From assembly GCA_963580285.1 (NCBI GenBank), contig OY757020.1, positions 103,171,497 through 103,235,496 of the forward strand: a stretch of 64,000 nt of DNA, given 5' to 3'. The position numbers were made by a program, and so were the translations under genes. The DNA is from Lucinisca nassula (Eukaryota; Mollusca; Bivalvia; Lucinida; Lucinidae). Under the pieces are notes generated by a model, which saw only the letters and a program-made list of their open reading frames with translations, was not told the origin of the DNA and searched no databases. Shown one piece after another: positions 46,933 to 57,052 of the stretch. The stretch's first letter is position 1. Each line of letters begins with the position of its first letter.

Positions 46933-47435
46933 CTGTGATAATAATATTCTCATATGGACCATAACAAATGAAATCAAAGCGCCAAAGGACTGAAATGACA
47001 GATTCTATGAGAAAATCATAACACTGTGAAAACTTACAGAAAGCCTTCCTGAAAAGAGCTTAAAATTTAGAAAGGTAGTTCAGCAAATTCCAGTATAATT
47101 ATGATATGTTTGCAGATGTCTATAGACCGGTGGTATCATGAAACGCCATTCGATGTTTCAAATTTTTGAAAGAAACTATTTACGTTTTCAAAACCAAACA
47201 TTAAAATTCAAGTTTTAACAATGCTACTGTCCATAAGTAACAGTTTTTGTCTGGTCGGTTGTGGATACCTCTACCTAAAGATACTCTATGGGAAAGAGAT
47301 CGGAGGAGAAAGCCTGGCTAGTCCAGTACATGAATTCCATTGGCTTGAAGACATTTTTGAGTCAGAACAGCACTATGAGCCCGCTCGTAATCCTGCTGGA
47401 CAAGATATCCCGGATTCTGAGCGTAAACAAATAAA
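46933..47435 (+). other. Probable FAM20C-like 3' UTR
   Basis: Follows the stop codon. The first canonical AATAAA I see downstream is at 47430-47435. The stretch 46968-47018 (AATCAAAGCGCCAAAGGACT, GAAATGACAGATTCTATGAG) is shared with 63870-63920, so repeat-derived sequence lies in the UTR. Confidence 0.45.
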
Positions 47436-47448
47436 TGGAACCATGTGA
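47221..47448 (+). CDS. Candidate first exon or short ORF, unrecognised
   Basis: 75 codons: hydrophobic start MLLSISNSFCLVGCGYLYLK (signal-anchor-like), then an acidic stretch FHWLEDIFESEQHYEPARN and an N-glycosylation sequon near the end (NGT). The ORF stops at TGA after ATG; a possible donor AT|GTGAGG at about 47445 could instead splice onward. The shape resembles the stem of a type II Golgi protein, but no homology is recognised and it overlaps the likely FAM20C 3' UTR. It may be chance. Confidence 0.25.
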   Translation: MLLSISNSFCLVGCGYLYLKILYGKEIGGESLASPVHEFHWLEDIFESEQHYEPARNPAGQDIPDSERKQINGTM

Positions 47449-49617
47449 GGCCGAAGCACTTGATCGCTGTTCAATCCAAGGCTCAGCTACGTCACTAAGC
47501 TGAGTTCGCTAACTACACGCAATAGCTCGCCACGTAATTACGCTTCAATGATGATTTCACCCGATATGTCATGCTCTATTACGCACGCGTCGCCTCGACA
47601 AGGCGTACACCTATACGTCGAAACACCAGGAAACGACAACCGGTGTGATTCACGCTGATGTGCGATTTGTCACTGAAACGCATATGTCAGTCGCTTAGAC
47701 GCCAATTTACGTATTTCATGCACAAGCGTAAGTGTTCCGTACTGTGTCGACGCGTTAACTTTGGTCACGACAGGGATGTCTAGCTCTCAAAGGTGCATCG
47801 CATAAGGGTGACGATCAGTGTCAGTGCTTATTAGTCGGTAGTTGAGACCGCTTGTTTATCTACAGGTACAGTGTAGCAGCTGCCGGCGGAAATCTGTTTC
47901 GCATATGCGTCTGACGGTCGAATCGATCTTGACGTACTGACGTCGGTCTTCCGCTGCGTTGACGTCCACTAGCGTCTTCTGTATATAGTAAGATGTCGTT
48001 CCAATAGACGATAGATCACACAAATGTGGCACCCAAAATCAGAGTCAACGTCATCCGCTTTCCGACCAGCTTCTAACTTCCAGGGGCACGCTTACGATCC
48101 TTTTATGAAAACTGTTGCAATACGCTCTCACTAAATGCTTTTTTGAGAACAAATTTCAGTTTCTTATTTTTTTAATCACGGCCTTACATTACACATCAAA
48201 AGTTTGATCCTGAACATGTGGTTTCTATCGGTACTGGTTTGAGGGTGGTGCACATGATCGACGTGGCCGGACTGGTAACCAGACGTCACGGTTGATTGAT
48301 TTAACCTTTTTAGCTTAAGGGCATTGTGCCTTAGTGTGTTGTAATCGTTTGGTTTCAGAATCAAAGCACTGCGAGTGTGGGGTGTAGGTTTGAGTAATAG
48401 GCCTGGGCTGAGATTTAAACCGTTTCATTTAACTCTGAAATTCCAAACAAATAGTGATGATTTTGATAAGAAGACGCGTTCGGCAGCGTCTGATCTTGGT
48501 CTACACTGTTTGCCAAGCTCACCCTATGATTCCAGGATAACCCTCTTCCGTCTTATGGAATACCCCGATCACACTGCGGCTATTTTCTACAAGACAAAAA
48601 GTTATTCTGACAAGTCAGTGATAGTCACGTAGACATTAGCACTGACGCGCTTTTCTTATTATCAACTTCGGGTCGAATGCCAAACAATCAACCCAAACAT
48701 AGCCGCGTCGTTTGTCAGTGTTGGGTACATGTAAGTGTTATCTGTAAAATCTGCACATGCATCAAATGTTGGATCTGGCAAACAATGTAAACTGTTAAAA
48801 AGCCACACAACACGGCGCTGATCTTGTTCTACACTTTTTTGCATACGTCACTAACATCTTAAGTTTAAACGAATCAGTCCAAGTCCCCGTTCATGACCAG
48901 CCTGCATTTAGAGACAGTCGGCATGAGTGTTGTCAGTGCTTTGATTTATTCACTGCCTTGGGTTTCTGGAGTGCACTCTTCCATCACTGAAGTTGGGCTC
49001 GTCCATTCTTCTAAATATATGGCACCTAAAATTATATCCTAGGACCTACACCAGGTATCTGTACCATATTCCAGGATTGACAGGGACAGCCTTTCTTTTC
49101 AATTTCTCCACGCAAAGTCAATAAACACTTAAGTTGTAACTGACCTAAACTTGACCTCGAAAGTCAGAAAGAAAACCCATTAATATTCTTGTCTACAGCT
49201 GACCTGGTCCAACAGCAGGCTGGTCTTTAAGGATTAAATATTGACAGCACTGACAGAAAACAGTGTAAAACCTGAGCAGACTGCTGAGTAGACGCCGCAT
49301 TGATCTGGGTATACAGTCTTTTCGCCAAACCCGTCGCATGATACAACTGATTCATATGAAATGCTGAATCGTCAAGTCGTCTGCTTCAAAAGTTTGTATT
49401 GCGCTTACAGGATAACTAATACGCTTGTACAATTTTGATTACTGCGCCAAACCGGACTAGATTTTGTGCGAACTCATATTTCTATGGCGGTCAAAGCCGG
49501 AAGAAAAAGCCTGAATTACTTTAAACGTGCAGCACAGCAAGAATAGACAGATGGAATCTGTCATTAAAAACGACTTCGAGCTTGTATCACCAGGTCAACA
49601 AGTCCTTGAAATGAACA
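47449..49617. other. Low-repeat intergenic stretch, no gene recognised
   Basis: The least repetitive 2 kb of the right half. Base composition is more even and ACGT-rich between 47450 and 48100. A PB-B core fragment (CGGCAGCGTCTGATCTTGG) is at 48480-48505 and a weak related one at 48780-48835. No protein family is seen in any frame. Confidence 0.4.
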
Positions 49618-49619
49618 CC

Positions 49620-49870
49620 CCTCTAAACCCCAGTGTTCATATAGAGGAAAATGCGATTTATAGGGGTATACAGTAATTTGCTTATTTCTGATCCTAGACA
49701 TAGGTTGTGGGTACTCGTTAGAACCGCCTCAATGAGGCGGTTCTAACGAGCACAAACAACCTGAGTTTGGAGTATAAATTAGAAAGATATCGCAAATTTC
49801 CATCGGAAAATTAGCCATTCTGAAGCTATGAAAGGAATGCACTTTGCCACACTGGCTTAGCGTTGACTCA
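49620..49870 (+). mobile_element. FB foldback MITE
   Basis: AACCCCAGTGTTCATATAGA, perfect core CTCGTTAGAACCGCCTCAAT / GAGGCGGTTCTAACGAGCAC, and right arm CGCAAATTTCCATCGG. The far end GTATAG/CACACTGG is diverged. Confidence 0.6.
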
Positions 49871-49919
49871 AGTGCGCACCCATTCATTTATTCTAACAGC
49901 TGGTCAGGGGCATTCATAC

Positions 49920-50165
49920 AGCACCCATCGGCGCTTAGAGAAATAGATTTGGATGCATGGGGCTTCCACGCAGAGCTGAAACCGACCGTACATGAGTACT
50001 GGTAAACCGCTTAGAAGTTTTCAAGCCTTCCCAGGCAAAGTGGTGCTAGTTGGACCGTCCATGCATATAAACCCTAATGGTTTCTTATTGATTTCTTTGG
50101 ATGGCAGGGCTTGAGATGTCATTTAATCTCAATGTCGGGTAAAAGTCTCAAGAAATCGGAAGTCG
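49920..50165 (+). mobile_element. SINE-4, sense, lacks 3' tail
   Basis: ATGGGGCTTCCACGCAGAGC, TACTGGTAAACCGCTTAGAA, GCAGGGCTTGAGATGTCATT, ATGTCGGGTAAAAGTCTCAA. The tail is replaced by the inverted repeat that follows. Confidence 0.65.
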
Positions 50166-50169
50166 GGCT

Positions 50170-50415
50170 GTCCAACTGTAAGCCAATATCAGTTGGACGC
50201 CCCAGTGACGCAAGATTCACGACACCTTCGCCTCACCCAACCATCCCACACAAGGACAGCAGACCTTGCCCAACTGTAAGCCAATATAGGTTTGATGCCC
50301 CAGTGACTAGCTTACAGTTGGGCAAGGTCTGCTGTCCTTGAGTGTGGGATGGTTGGGCGAGGCGAAGGTGTCGTGTATCTTGCGTCATTGGGGCGTCCAA
50401 CTGATATTGGCTTAC
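50170..50415. repeat. Long inverted repeat (about 110-bp arms)
   Basis: Left arm: GTCCAACTGTAAGCCAATAT, ACGCAAGATTCACGACACCT, TCACCCAACCATCCCACACA, ACCTTGCCCAACTGTAAGC. The right arm is its reverse complement with few changes, around a loop of about 25 bp near 50300. A third partial unit continues to 50450. No known family. Confidence 0.75.
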
Positions 50416-50539
50416 ATTTTGGGCAAGGCCTGCTGTCCTTGCAAGCAGGCAAGGGTAAAGGGAGGATATTATTTCTTCAGTTTCTACACTTCCATACACT
50501 TTCCTCTTTCTCCCCTGCCCTTCACTTTCATCTCCTCGC

Positions 50540-50842
50540 CCCCGCCCATAGGGGCTTGAAGAAATATATGGGCTGCATGATGCTTCCACGCAGAGCTGAG
50601 TCCGGCCCGCACACTAGTACTGGTAAACCGCTTAGAGGATCTAAGCCTGTCCAGGAACCGCGGTGCGAGGCGGACCGTCCATGCTAATAAACCCCATTGG
50701 TTTCATTGGGCGACAGGGCTTGAGATGTTTTTTCATCTCAGTGTCGGGTAAAAGTCCCACAAAATTGGAAGCAACGTCTCCAAAATGACCTTTACAGTGT
50801 TGACGGGGACGTTAAACCACAAATCAACCAACCAACCTACCC
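50540..50842 (+). mobile_element. SINE-4, full-length sense
   Basis: CCGCCCATAGGGGCTTGAAG, CTGCATGATGCTTCCACGCA, GTAAACCGCTTAGAGGATCT, GACGGGGACGTTAAACCACA, with a CAACCAACCAAC tail. Close to the copy at 30281. Confidence 0.8.
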
Positions 50843-50956
50843 ATACATGGTTGACACTAATACATGTAGAACATATGAACAACGCTATTTGATTATATAT
50901 GAACAAGTAGGACACATACAAGTTTCATCTCCTCTACTATCTCTTCTTTTTTCTCC

Positions 50957-51222
50957 CCATTACGCAAACACGCCTATACATTGCCACCTTTATCGCCGAA
51001 AAAATGAAAATTTTATGATGAAAAATTGTGATATTTTTCTTATTTCTGCTCCAAATATAGATTGTGGGCACTCTTTAGAACCGCCTCATCGAGGCGGTTC
51101 TAACGAGTTCCCACAATCTATATTTCAGAGCAGAAATAAGAAAAATAAGGTATATCCCCGGATACCCCAGTTTTAATATATAAAAGTGGGGTTCAAAATT
51201 ATATAGGTGTGTTTGTCAGATG
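50957..51222 (+). mobile_element. FB foldback MITE, CACGCCTATA subtype
   Basis: CATTACGCAAACACGCCTAT start, TATAGGTGTGTTTGTC end, near-perfect core GAACCGCCTCATCGAGGCGG, arms CACCTTTATCGCCGAAAAAA and AAAAGTGGGGTTC. Confidence 0.75.
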
Positions 51223-51397
51223 CTTTATCTGGGAGACGACACAAAATGACAATCAATCAATCATTCATTATTGCGATTGACCGTTAACCCATTAAGGATC
51301 GATCAATAAAACAGCTTTAAATATATAACTTGTTTTTCTCTCTACGGTTATGGTGTATTTGGGTTTGTTATTAAATGGCCCACTCAACACTAGTTCC

Positions 51398-51645
51398 CAT
51401 TACGATATCACATCCATGAGGCAAACTGCATTCTTCAGCTTTCCAGAACAATTATGTTTCTGGTCAAAACTTATGTTTTTCTTATTTACGCTTCAAACAT
51501 ATGTTGTAGGTGCTCATTAAAACCGCCTCATTTTGGCGATTCTAACAAGTATCCACAACATATGTCTTGGAGCAGAAATCAGAAAAATTATGTTCACCCC
51601 CTTTAAACCACTGTTTTCTCTATTTAAGTGGAATGGGTACACCTT
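51398..51645 (+). mobile_element. FB foldback MITE
   Basis: CATTACGATATCACATCCAT start, core AAAACCGCCTCATTTTGGCG, right arm ACCACTGTTTTCTCTATTTA. 51650-51895 has nothing recognisable. Confidence 0.6.
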
Positions 51646-51897
51646 AAAGGGAGGCAACACCTGCAAAAGTATTTAGTCTCCCATGTCAATAGGGGTCCGG
51701 TCTTAAAGGAAAGAATTTACTCATGAGGAGCTAATTATTTCCTTTAAAAGTAGATTCCTTTTTCAGTGGGGCAAGGCTTATAGAAAAGCGAACAGGAAGT
51801 CCCGAAAGTTGTTCCCCTTTGAAAAATGGCGAAAAATGGTGATTGCGAGTGACCGTTAACCGATGAAAGATGAAAAAGCTTTAAATATATACCTTGT

Positions 51898-52203
51898 TAA
51901 TGGTTTTGGAGGCTCCTGCCCATTGGGACTTGGTGGGGGGGGGAAAGATTGGGCTGGATGATGCTTCCACACAGGGCTGAAACTGACCGCCATCCATTCA
52001 GAAGGACTAAGCCTGCATATGCAAAGTGGCGCAAATTGTCCCGTTCTTTGCATATATGCCCTATTAGTTTGATTGTGCAACCGGACCTGTGATGTGATTT
52101 CATCTCGATGTCGAGTAAAAGTGCCACAAAACTGGAAACCACGCCTCCAAATTGACTTAAATATTGTTGACAAGGACGTTAAACCTCAATCAAACAAACA
52201 AAC
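51898..52203 (+). mobile_element. SINE-4, sense, diverged
   Basis: GGATGATGCTTCCACACAGG, AGCCTGCATATGCAAAGTGG, TTGACAAGGACGTTAAACCT plus CAATCAAACAAACAAAC. Older than the 50540 copy by divergence. Confidence 0.7.
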
Positions 52204-52214
52204 GTGGTTTTGGT

Positions 52215-52378
52215 TTGTTTGGGTTTGTAGTGCGTTTAACGGCCCAGTCAACTCTATTTAGGTCGAGTCGGTCAGTTTACCTAACAACCGGCTCATTGTA
52301 AAGCAGTTTACAACGACAGAGTACATTCGTTCGCCAGAGACTGACAACTGCTTTTCTTGGATCAGCGGGGTATAACAA
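52215..52378 (-). mobile_element. SINE-3, antisense, 5'-truncated
   Basis: GTTTAACGGCCCAGTCAACT, GAGTCGGTCAGTTTACCTAA, GTTCGCCAGAGACTGACAAC, ending GGATCAGCGGGG. It directly follows the SINE-4 tail. Confidence 0.65.
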
Positions 52379-52761
52379 CTCGAAGCTTATTTGCAAAATG
52401 TATAGACTATAAAGATACCCAGCTACCACTAGGATAGCGCTCTTTATCGAGCTGCATCCCAGGTGCGCCTCTGCGTGTACCCTTAAGGCGCCCCTGACCG
52501 CTTTTGTTCATCACACGTGTAGCTGGGGAAATAGCAGCTCCCTGGTTGGCTGGCAGCTATTTTGTTTGATGCCATTAGCCGATCACGTGTCTTTTCAGTC
52601 TGCCTCGTGGTAGCAGAGAAGAATGTTTGACTAGCAAAAGTCTTCAAAAGTTTATTGAAAATTTCTTTAATTTAGCTGTAATCCTTTATTCGAGGGGTCG
52701 TTGCTGCTAGAATATTCTGTGCTTAGGAAGGTTTTGTTTGGAAGCTTAAAACCGCGTGAGT

Positions 52762-53330
52762 ATGGCTTTTTCATTGCTTAAAGTTTTGCTTGTTGGTCAC
52801 AGCTTTTTGCGAGGTTAAAGCAGGCGTTGCATTCCCCGGCTCATCCATACTGTATACCGAGTTTTGGCTTGCAGCAGTGCACGGTCAGGTATTTTGCTGT
52901 TCCTGGTTGGAATGTCGGTGATAGGTCAGATATGTTGGTGCACCTGCAGGACAGGATTAGGCCGGTCTTCAGCAATGAGAGCTTTGACACTGTTGTGATT
53001 CATCTGTGGGAGGGGGGGCAACGACTGCTGTAGTCGCGGGCATTTCAGTGCTTTAGGTGTGGCCTCGCTGTTAGACGATTTTGGGCAGTGGCTTGTCAGT
53101 GATTGTAGGGTACAAGCGGTATTGGTTTGCCAGTTGTTTACAAGGCCTAAACCAAGAAATGTCACCCCTGAAACATACGAGGGGCGTCGGGTACTAGTAA
53201 ATGGGTATTTGGAAACCTTTTTGGAACATTCCGATTCCATAACTTTTTGGAAGCACAAGCGTATTTTTAACAGTCCACACTCAATTTTTGAGGGGATGGA
53301 TGCCATCTCAATGTGACTGGCACAATTTTT
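52762..53330 (+). pseudogene. Broken SGNH-hydrolase-like ORF
   Basis: Three frames carry consecutive parts of one protein of about 185 aa. (1) MAFSLLKVLLVGHSFLRG, ending at TAA 52816-52818, with the block I nucleophile Ser in GHS. (2) LHSPAHPYCIPSFGL to FDTVVIHLWEGG, 52827-53033. (3) GGNDCCSRGHFSALGVASLL to KRIFNSPHSIFEG, from about 53005. The block III Asn is in GGND and block V DGCH falls in yet another frame at about 53298. The breaks fit single-base changes, one within the G7 run at 53002-53008. SGNH hydrolases are esterases/lipases; similar domains accompany some retroelements (Ngaro-type, CR1 ORF1). AATAAA at 53342-53347 follows. Confidence 0.6.
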
Positions 53331-53605
53331 GTTTTATAAACCAATAAAGCAAGCCATTGTGTGGGTCGTGGAGGGTTTAAATTGATTTTTTCCGTACCTG
53401 GGTCTTGCCTAATACCTCTAGGTCAAGAGTAAATAATACCTGCCCACTATTTTAGGGCCTACTCAAACCTTTTTAGAGACATCTGAGAGTTTTTCTTCTA
53501 TTGTAGGGCATTTCCCAAACATTTTGTTTTTCCTATATTAAGAAGTTTAACAACCTAGCTACCCACAAAAAATATTTTGATGTAGCAACAAGACATTAAT
53601 TATTC

Positions 53606-54390
53606 CCCCAACTTTGAAAATGTTGGGGGTATATTGCTTCTGGCTTGTTTGTTAGTTCGTTCGTCACGCTTTCTTGTGCATTGAATAACTTAAGAACCAC
53701 ATATGCTAGTGTTTTGTAATTTCATATATGGATGCCTCATTAAAAAGTTGACCCATATTTTTTTCTTATCTGAATTATGTCCCCTGTTTGAGTCATATCC
53801 CATTTTAATTAGATAACATAGGAATCTCGTTAGCAAGCTATCTAAAAAGTATTTGAGCTAGAGCCTTGAAATTTAGTGTTCTGACTTGGACTGAGGAGGA
53901 GGAGATCACCTGATTAAATTAAAAAATATATGCAAATTTGTGGGAGTTATTGCCCTTTGCAAATTCTAGTCATTTAATCCAGTTGCGTACAAGTGCATAG
54001 CATAACTTAAGAACCATGTATACTAGTGTTTTGAAATTTCATATATGGCTTCCTTATGAAAAAAATAGTTGATTCAATTTTTTTCCTAATCTGAATTGCC
54101 TCCCATTTTTGAGTTATTTCCCTTTTAATAACGCAATATGGGAATCTCCTTAGCAAGATATCTGAAAAAGTATTTGAGCTAGAGCCTTGTAATTTGGTGA
54201 ACTGATTTGACTGATTTGGACTAAGGAGGAGATCACCTGATTAAATTTTTGAAAAAAAAAATATATGTAATTTTGTTGGAGTTATTACCCTTTGCAAATT
54301 CTGGTCATTTAATCATGTAGATTACAAGTGCATAGCATAATTTAAGAACCTTTGAACTTTCATATATGCATTCCTAATGAAAACATAGTT
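53606..54390 (+). repeat. Satellite-bearing element, left part
   Basis: Opens with a hairpin CCCCCAACTTTG / AAAATGTTGGGGG. Then units of about 310 bp contain 'TTAAGAACCA(C/T)(A/G)TATGCTAGTG', 'GAATCTCGTTAGCAAG', 'TATTTGAGCTAGAGCCTTG', 'GGAGATCACCTGATTAAATT' and 'TTGCCCTTTGCAAATTC'. The array continues at 55880-56100 and 60780-61540; later elements split it. Confidence 0.65.
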
Positions 54391-54401
54391 GATAACCAGT
54401 G

Positions 54402-55873
54402 CTTCAGCTGAAGTGCACGACCCGCCGGATGCTTTTAGCTATATGAGTGTTACCATATATGGGTACGGCGGCCATTTTTGGTCATGTGACCTGGACCTAA
54501 AACGGTTCATCCAATAAATGCGCCTTATCGTAAGGAGCAAAAATATATCTTATACTTTAGTACTGTATTCTGAATCGTTTGCAGGATAAAATGCATTCTC
54601 ACTTTTCCAATTCAAAAGCATATGTGTCAAAATTTGACCTATGCACAAAGAAGGTCAAGGTCAACCCAGGGTCACCATTTTAGCAATTTATGATGGGCCT
54701 AGGTCCCAGATGCTATTTATCAACTTTCGTGGTAATCTGCCCAGTGGTTCTGGAGAAGACTGTATTTGAAGGGTTTTTACCATATATGGCTTGGCGGCCA
54801 TTTTGGTCATGTGATCTGGACCCCATGAGCAAATTATGGTTTCCCCCATCCTATAGAGACTCCATATGAAATTTGACTTCAATCGGCCAAACGGTTTCCA
54901 AGGAGAAGCAGTTCGAAAATTTTCACATTTTTCGCCTCGGCGAGGCTATACTAAATGGAATGTACTATTTCACAAGTTCATTGGTTAGATCCCATTGATA
55001 TCTATCAGTATGCCAAAAATTGTTTAAATATTCCAAAAAAAGCATATGTGTCAAGTTTGACCTAGGCACAAAGAAGGTCAAGGTCAACCCAGGGTCACCA
55101 TTTTACCAATTAATGATGGGCCTTCGTCCCAGATGCTATTTATCAAGTTTCGTGGAAATCTGCCCAGTGGTTCTGGAGAAGACTATGTTTGAAGGGTTTT
55201 TACCATATATGGCTTGGCGGCCATTTTGGTCAAGTGACCTGGATCCCACCCATGAGCAAATTTTGGTTTCCCCCATCCCATAGAGGCTCCATATGAAATT
55301 TGACTTCAATCGGCCCAACGGTTTCCGAGGAGAAGCAGTTCGAAAATTTTCACATTTTTCGCCTCGGCGAAAAGTGATATCTATCAGTATGCTAAAAAGT
55401 GTTTAAATATTCCAAGCGGTTAAGTCACTATCACCAATTTTCACAAACGGGTTACGGACGGACAGACAGACAGACCATATATGGCTTGGCGGCCATTTTG
55501 GTCATGTGACCTGGACCCCATGAGCAAATTTTGGTTTCCCCCATCCCATAGAGGCTACATATGAAATTTGACTTCAATCGGCCGAACGGTTTCCGAGGAG
55601 AAGCAGTTCGAAAATGTTCACGTTTTTCGCCTCGGCGAGGCTATACTAAATGGAATGTAATATTTCGCAAGTTCATTGGTTAGATCTCATTGATATCTAT
55701 CAGTGTGCCAAAAATTGTTTTAATATTCCAAGCGGTTAAGTCACTATCACCAATTTTCACAAACGGGTTACGGACGGACAGACAGACTGACAGAATGACC
55801 GAATGACACGGTGATTTTAGGGCACTCTTAGAAATCAACCGACTTCAGTCGGTCGCTTTTTCTGGGTCGTGCA
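54402..55873 (+). mobile_element. HEL element, nearly complete
   Basis: 5' end CTTCAGCTGAAGTGCACGAC; 3' end CCGACTTCAGTCGG hairpin then GGGTCGTGCA. Inside: the AAAATGCATTCTC lead, two units with AAGGTCAAGGTCAACCCAGG, two more lacking that part, and GGACGGACAGACAGAC runs (55453, 55774). Inserted in the array that begins at 53606. The inverted ends with a 3' hairpin and tandem interior suggest a Helentron-type nonautonomous element; this is not proven. Confidence 0.7.
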
Positions 55874-55879
55874 ATCATC

Positions 55880-56110
55880 ATCATCATTCTTATCTGAATG
55901 ATCTCTCCTTTTTGAGGCATTTTCCTACTAATTAGATAACATAGGAATCGCATTAGCAAAATATCTGAAAAAGTATTTGAGCTTGAGCCTAGAAATTTGG
56001 TGTACTGATTTGGACTGAGGAGATCACCTGATTAAATTAAAAAAAAAAATGCAGTTTTGTTGGAGTTATTGCCCTTTGCAAATTCTGTCCATTTATTTCT
56101 GTTGCTTACA
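55880..56110 (+). repeat. Continuation of the 53606 satellite array
   Basis: TTATCTGAATGATCTCTCCT, TAACATAGGAATCGCATTAG, GACTGAGGAGATCACCTGAT, TTGCCCTTTGCAAATTCTGT. It resumes the array after the HEL insertion. Confidence 0.6.
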
Positions 56111-56113
56111 TAG

Positions 56114-56250
56114 AGGATCTTACATGAGTGCTCATGTATTATTGAATTTATTAAACGAGTTGAGGAAAAGGGATAAAATGCGAGTCTTTGCCGAGCATTT
56201 TATCCCTTTACCTCGACGAGTTTAATAAATTCAATAATACACGAGCACGA
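56114..56250. repeat. Hairpin with about 54-bp arms
   Basis: GTGCTCATGTATTATTGAAT ... GGGATAAAATGC, loop of about 13 bp, then the mirror GCATTTTATCCCTTTACC ... CAATAATACACGAGCAC. Possibly the end of a larger element spanning to about 57050. Confidence 0.65.
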
Positions 56251-56252
56251 AT

Positions 56253-56914
56253 GCAAATAAAAATCAAAAATGAGTTCCTTTAAGAGCAATGAAAACATTC
56301 ATAAGAAAGAAGATGGGTCATACTACGTAGTTTCGGCTAATTAAGCCTCATCAGTGACCCTGTAATGATCAGGCAAAGAAAGCCAGAGGAAACATACTGC
56401 AATTTTGCGAATTTCGAATAGGCAGTCGATTCAAAGACTGATATAAATCAAAATTGGGTCCAAATAATTAAAAACCTGTCTAGAATATGAGTCTAAACCA
56501 ATATTTTATTTCCGATTTCTCAGAATATTCACACTGATCTCAAAGGACCAAAAGTAAAATATAAACTGCACTATGGTTGATGTACGGGGAGACGTTTTAC
56601 GGCCGCCACACGGCACAACACCAGCTGCTGTGAAGGCAAATAAAAATCAAAAATGAGTTCCTTTAAGAGCAATGAAAACATTCATAAGAAAGAAGATGGG
56701 TCATACTACGTAGTTTCGGCTAATAAAGCCTCATCAGTGACCCTGTAATGATCCGGCAAAGAAAGCCAGAGGAAACATACTGCAATTTTGCGAATTTCGA
56801 ATAGGCAGTCGATTCAAAGACTGATATAAATCAAAATTGGGTCCAAATAATTAAAAACCTGTCTAGAATATGAGTCTAAACCAATAATTTATTTCCGATT
56901 TCTCAGAATATTCT
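56253..56914. repeat. 279-bp direct repeat, 383-bp spacing
   Basis: 56253-56531 and 56636-56914 differ at only about three positions (e.g. CTAATTAAGCC vs CTAATAAAGCC). The 104-bp spacer (GGGAGACGTTTTACGGCCGC, CACCAGCTGCTGTGAAGG) belongs to the family at 42009-42440, in reverse. 56915-57050 is unassigned and includes AACGCGACGTCG. Confidence 0.75.
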
Positions 56915-57052
56915 ATTTATCATATGACATTTAAAACGCATTTTATTCACGATTGATTTCAAAAATGTCAATATTCCGCCATTAATAAACGCGACGTCGT
57001 TAAGTACGTCGTACATGTAACATTACGGGACATATCTAGCTAATTTGCATAT

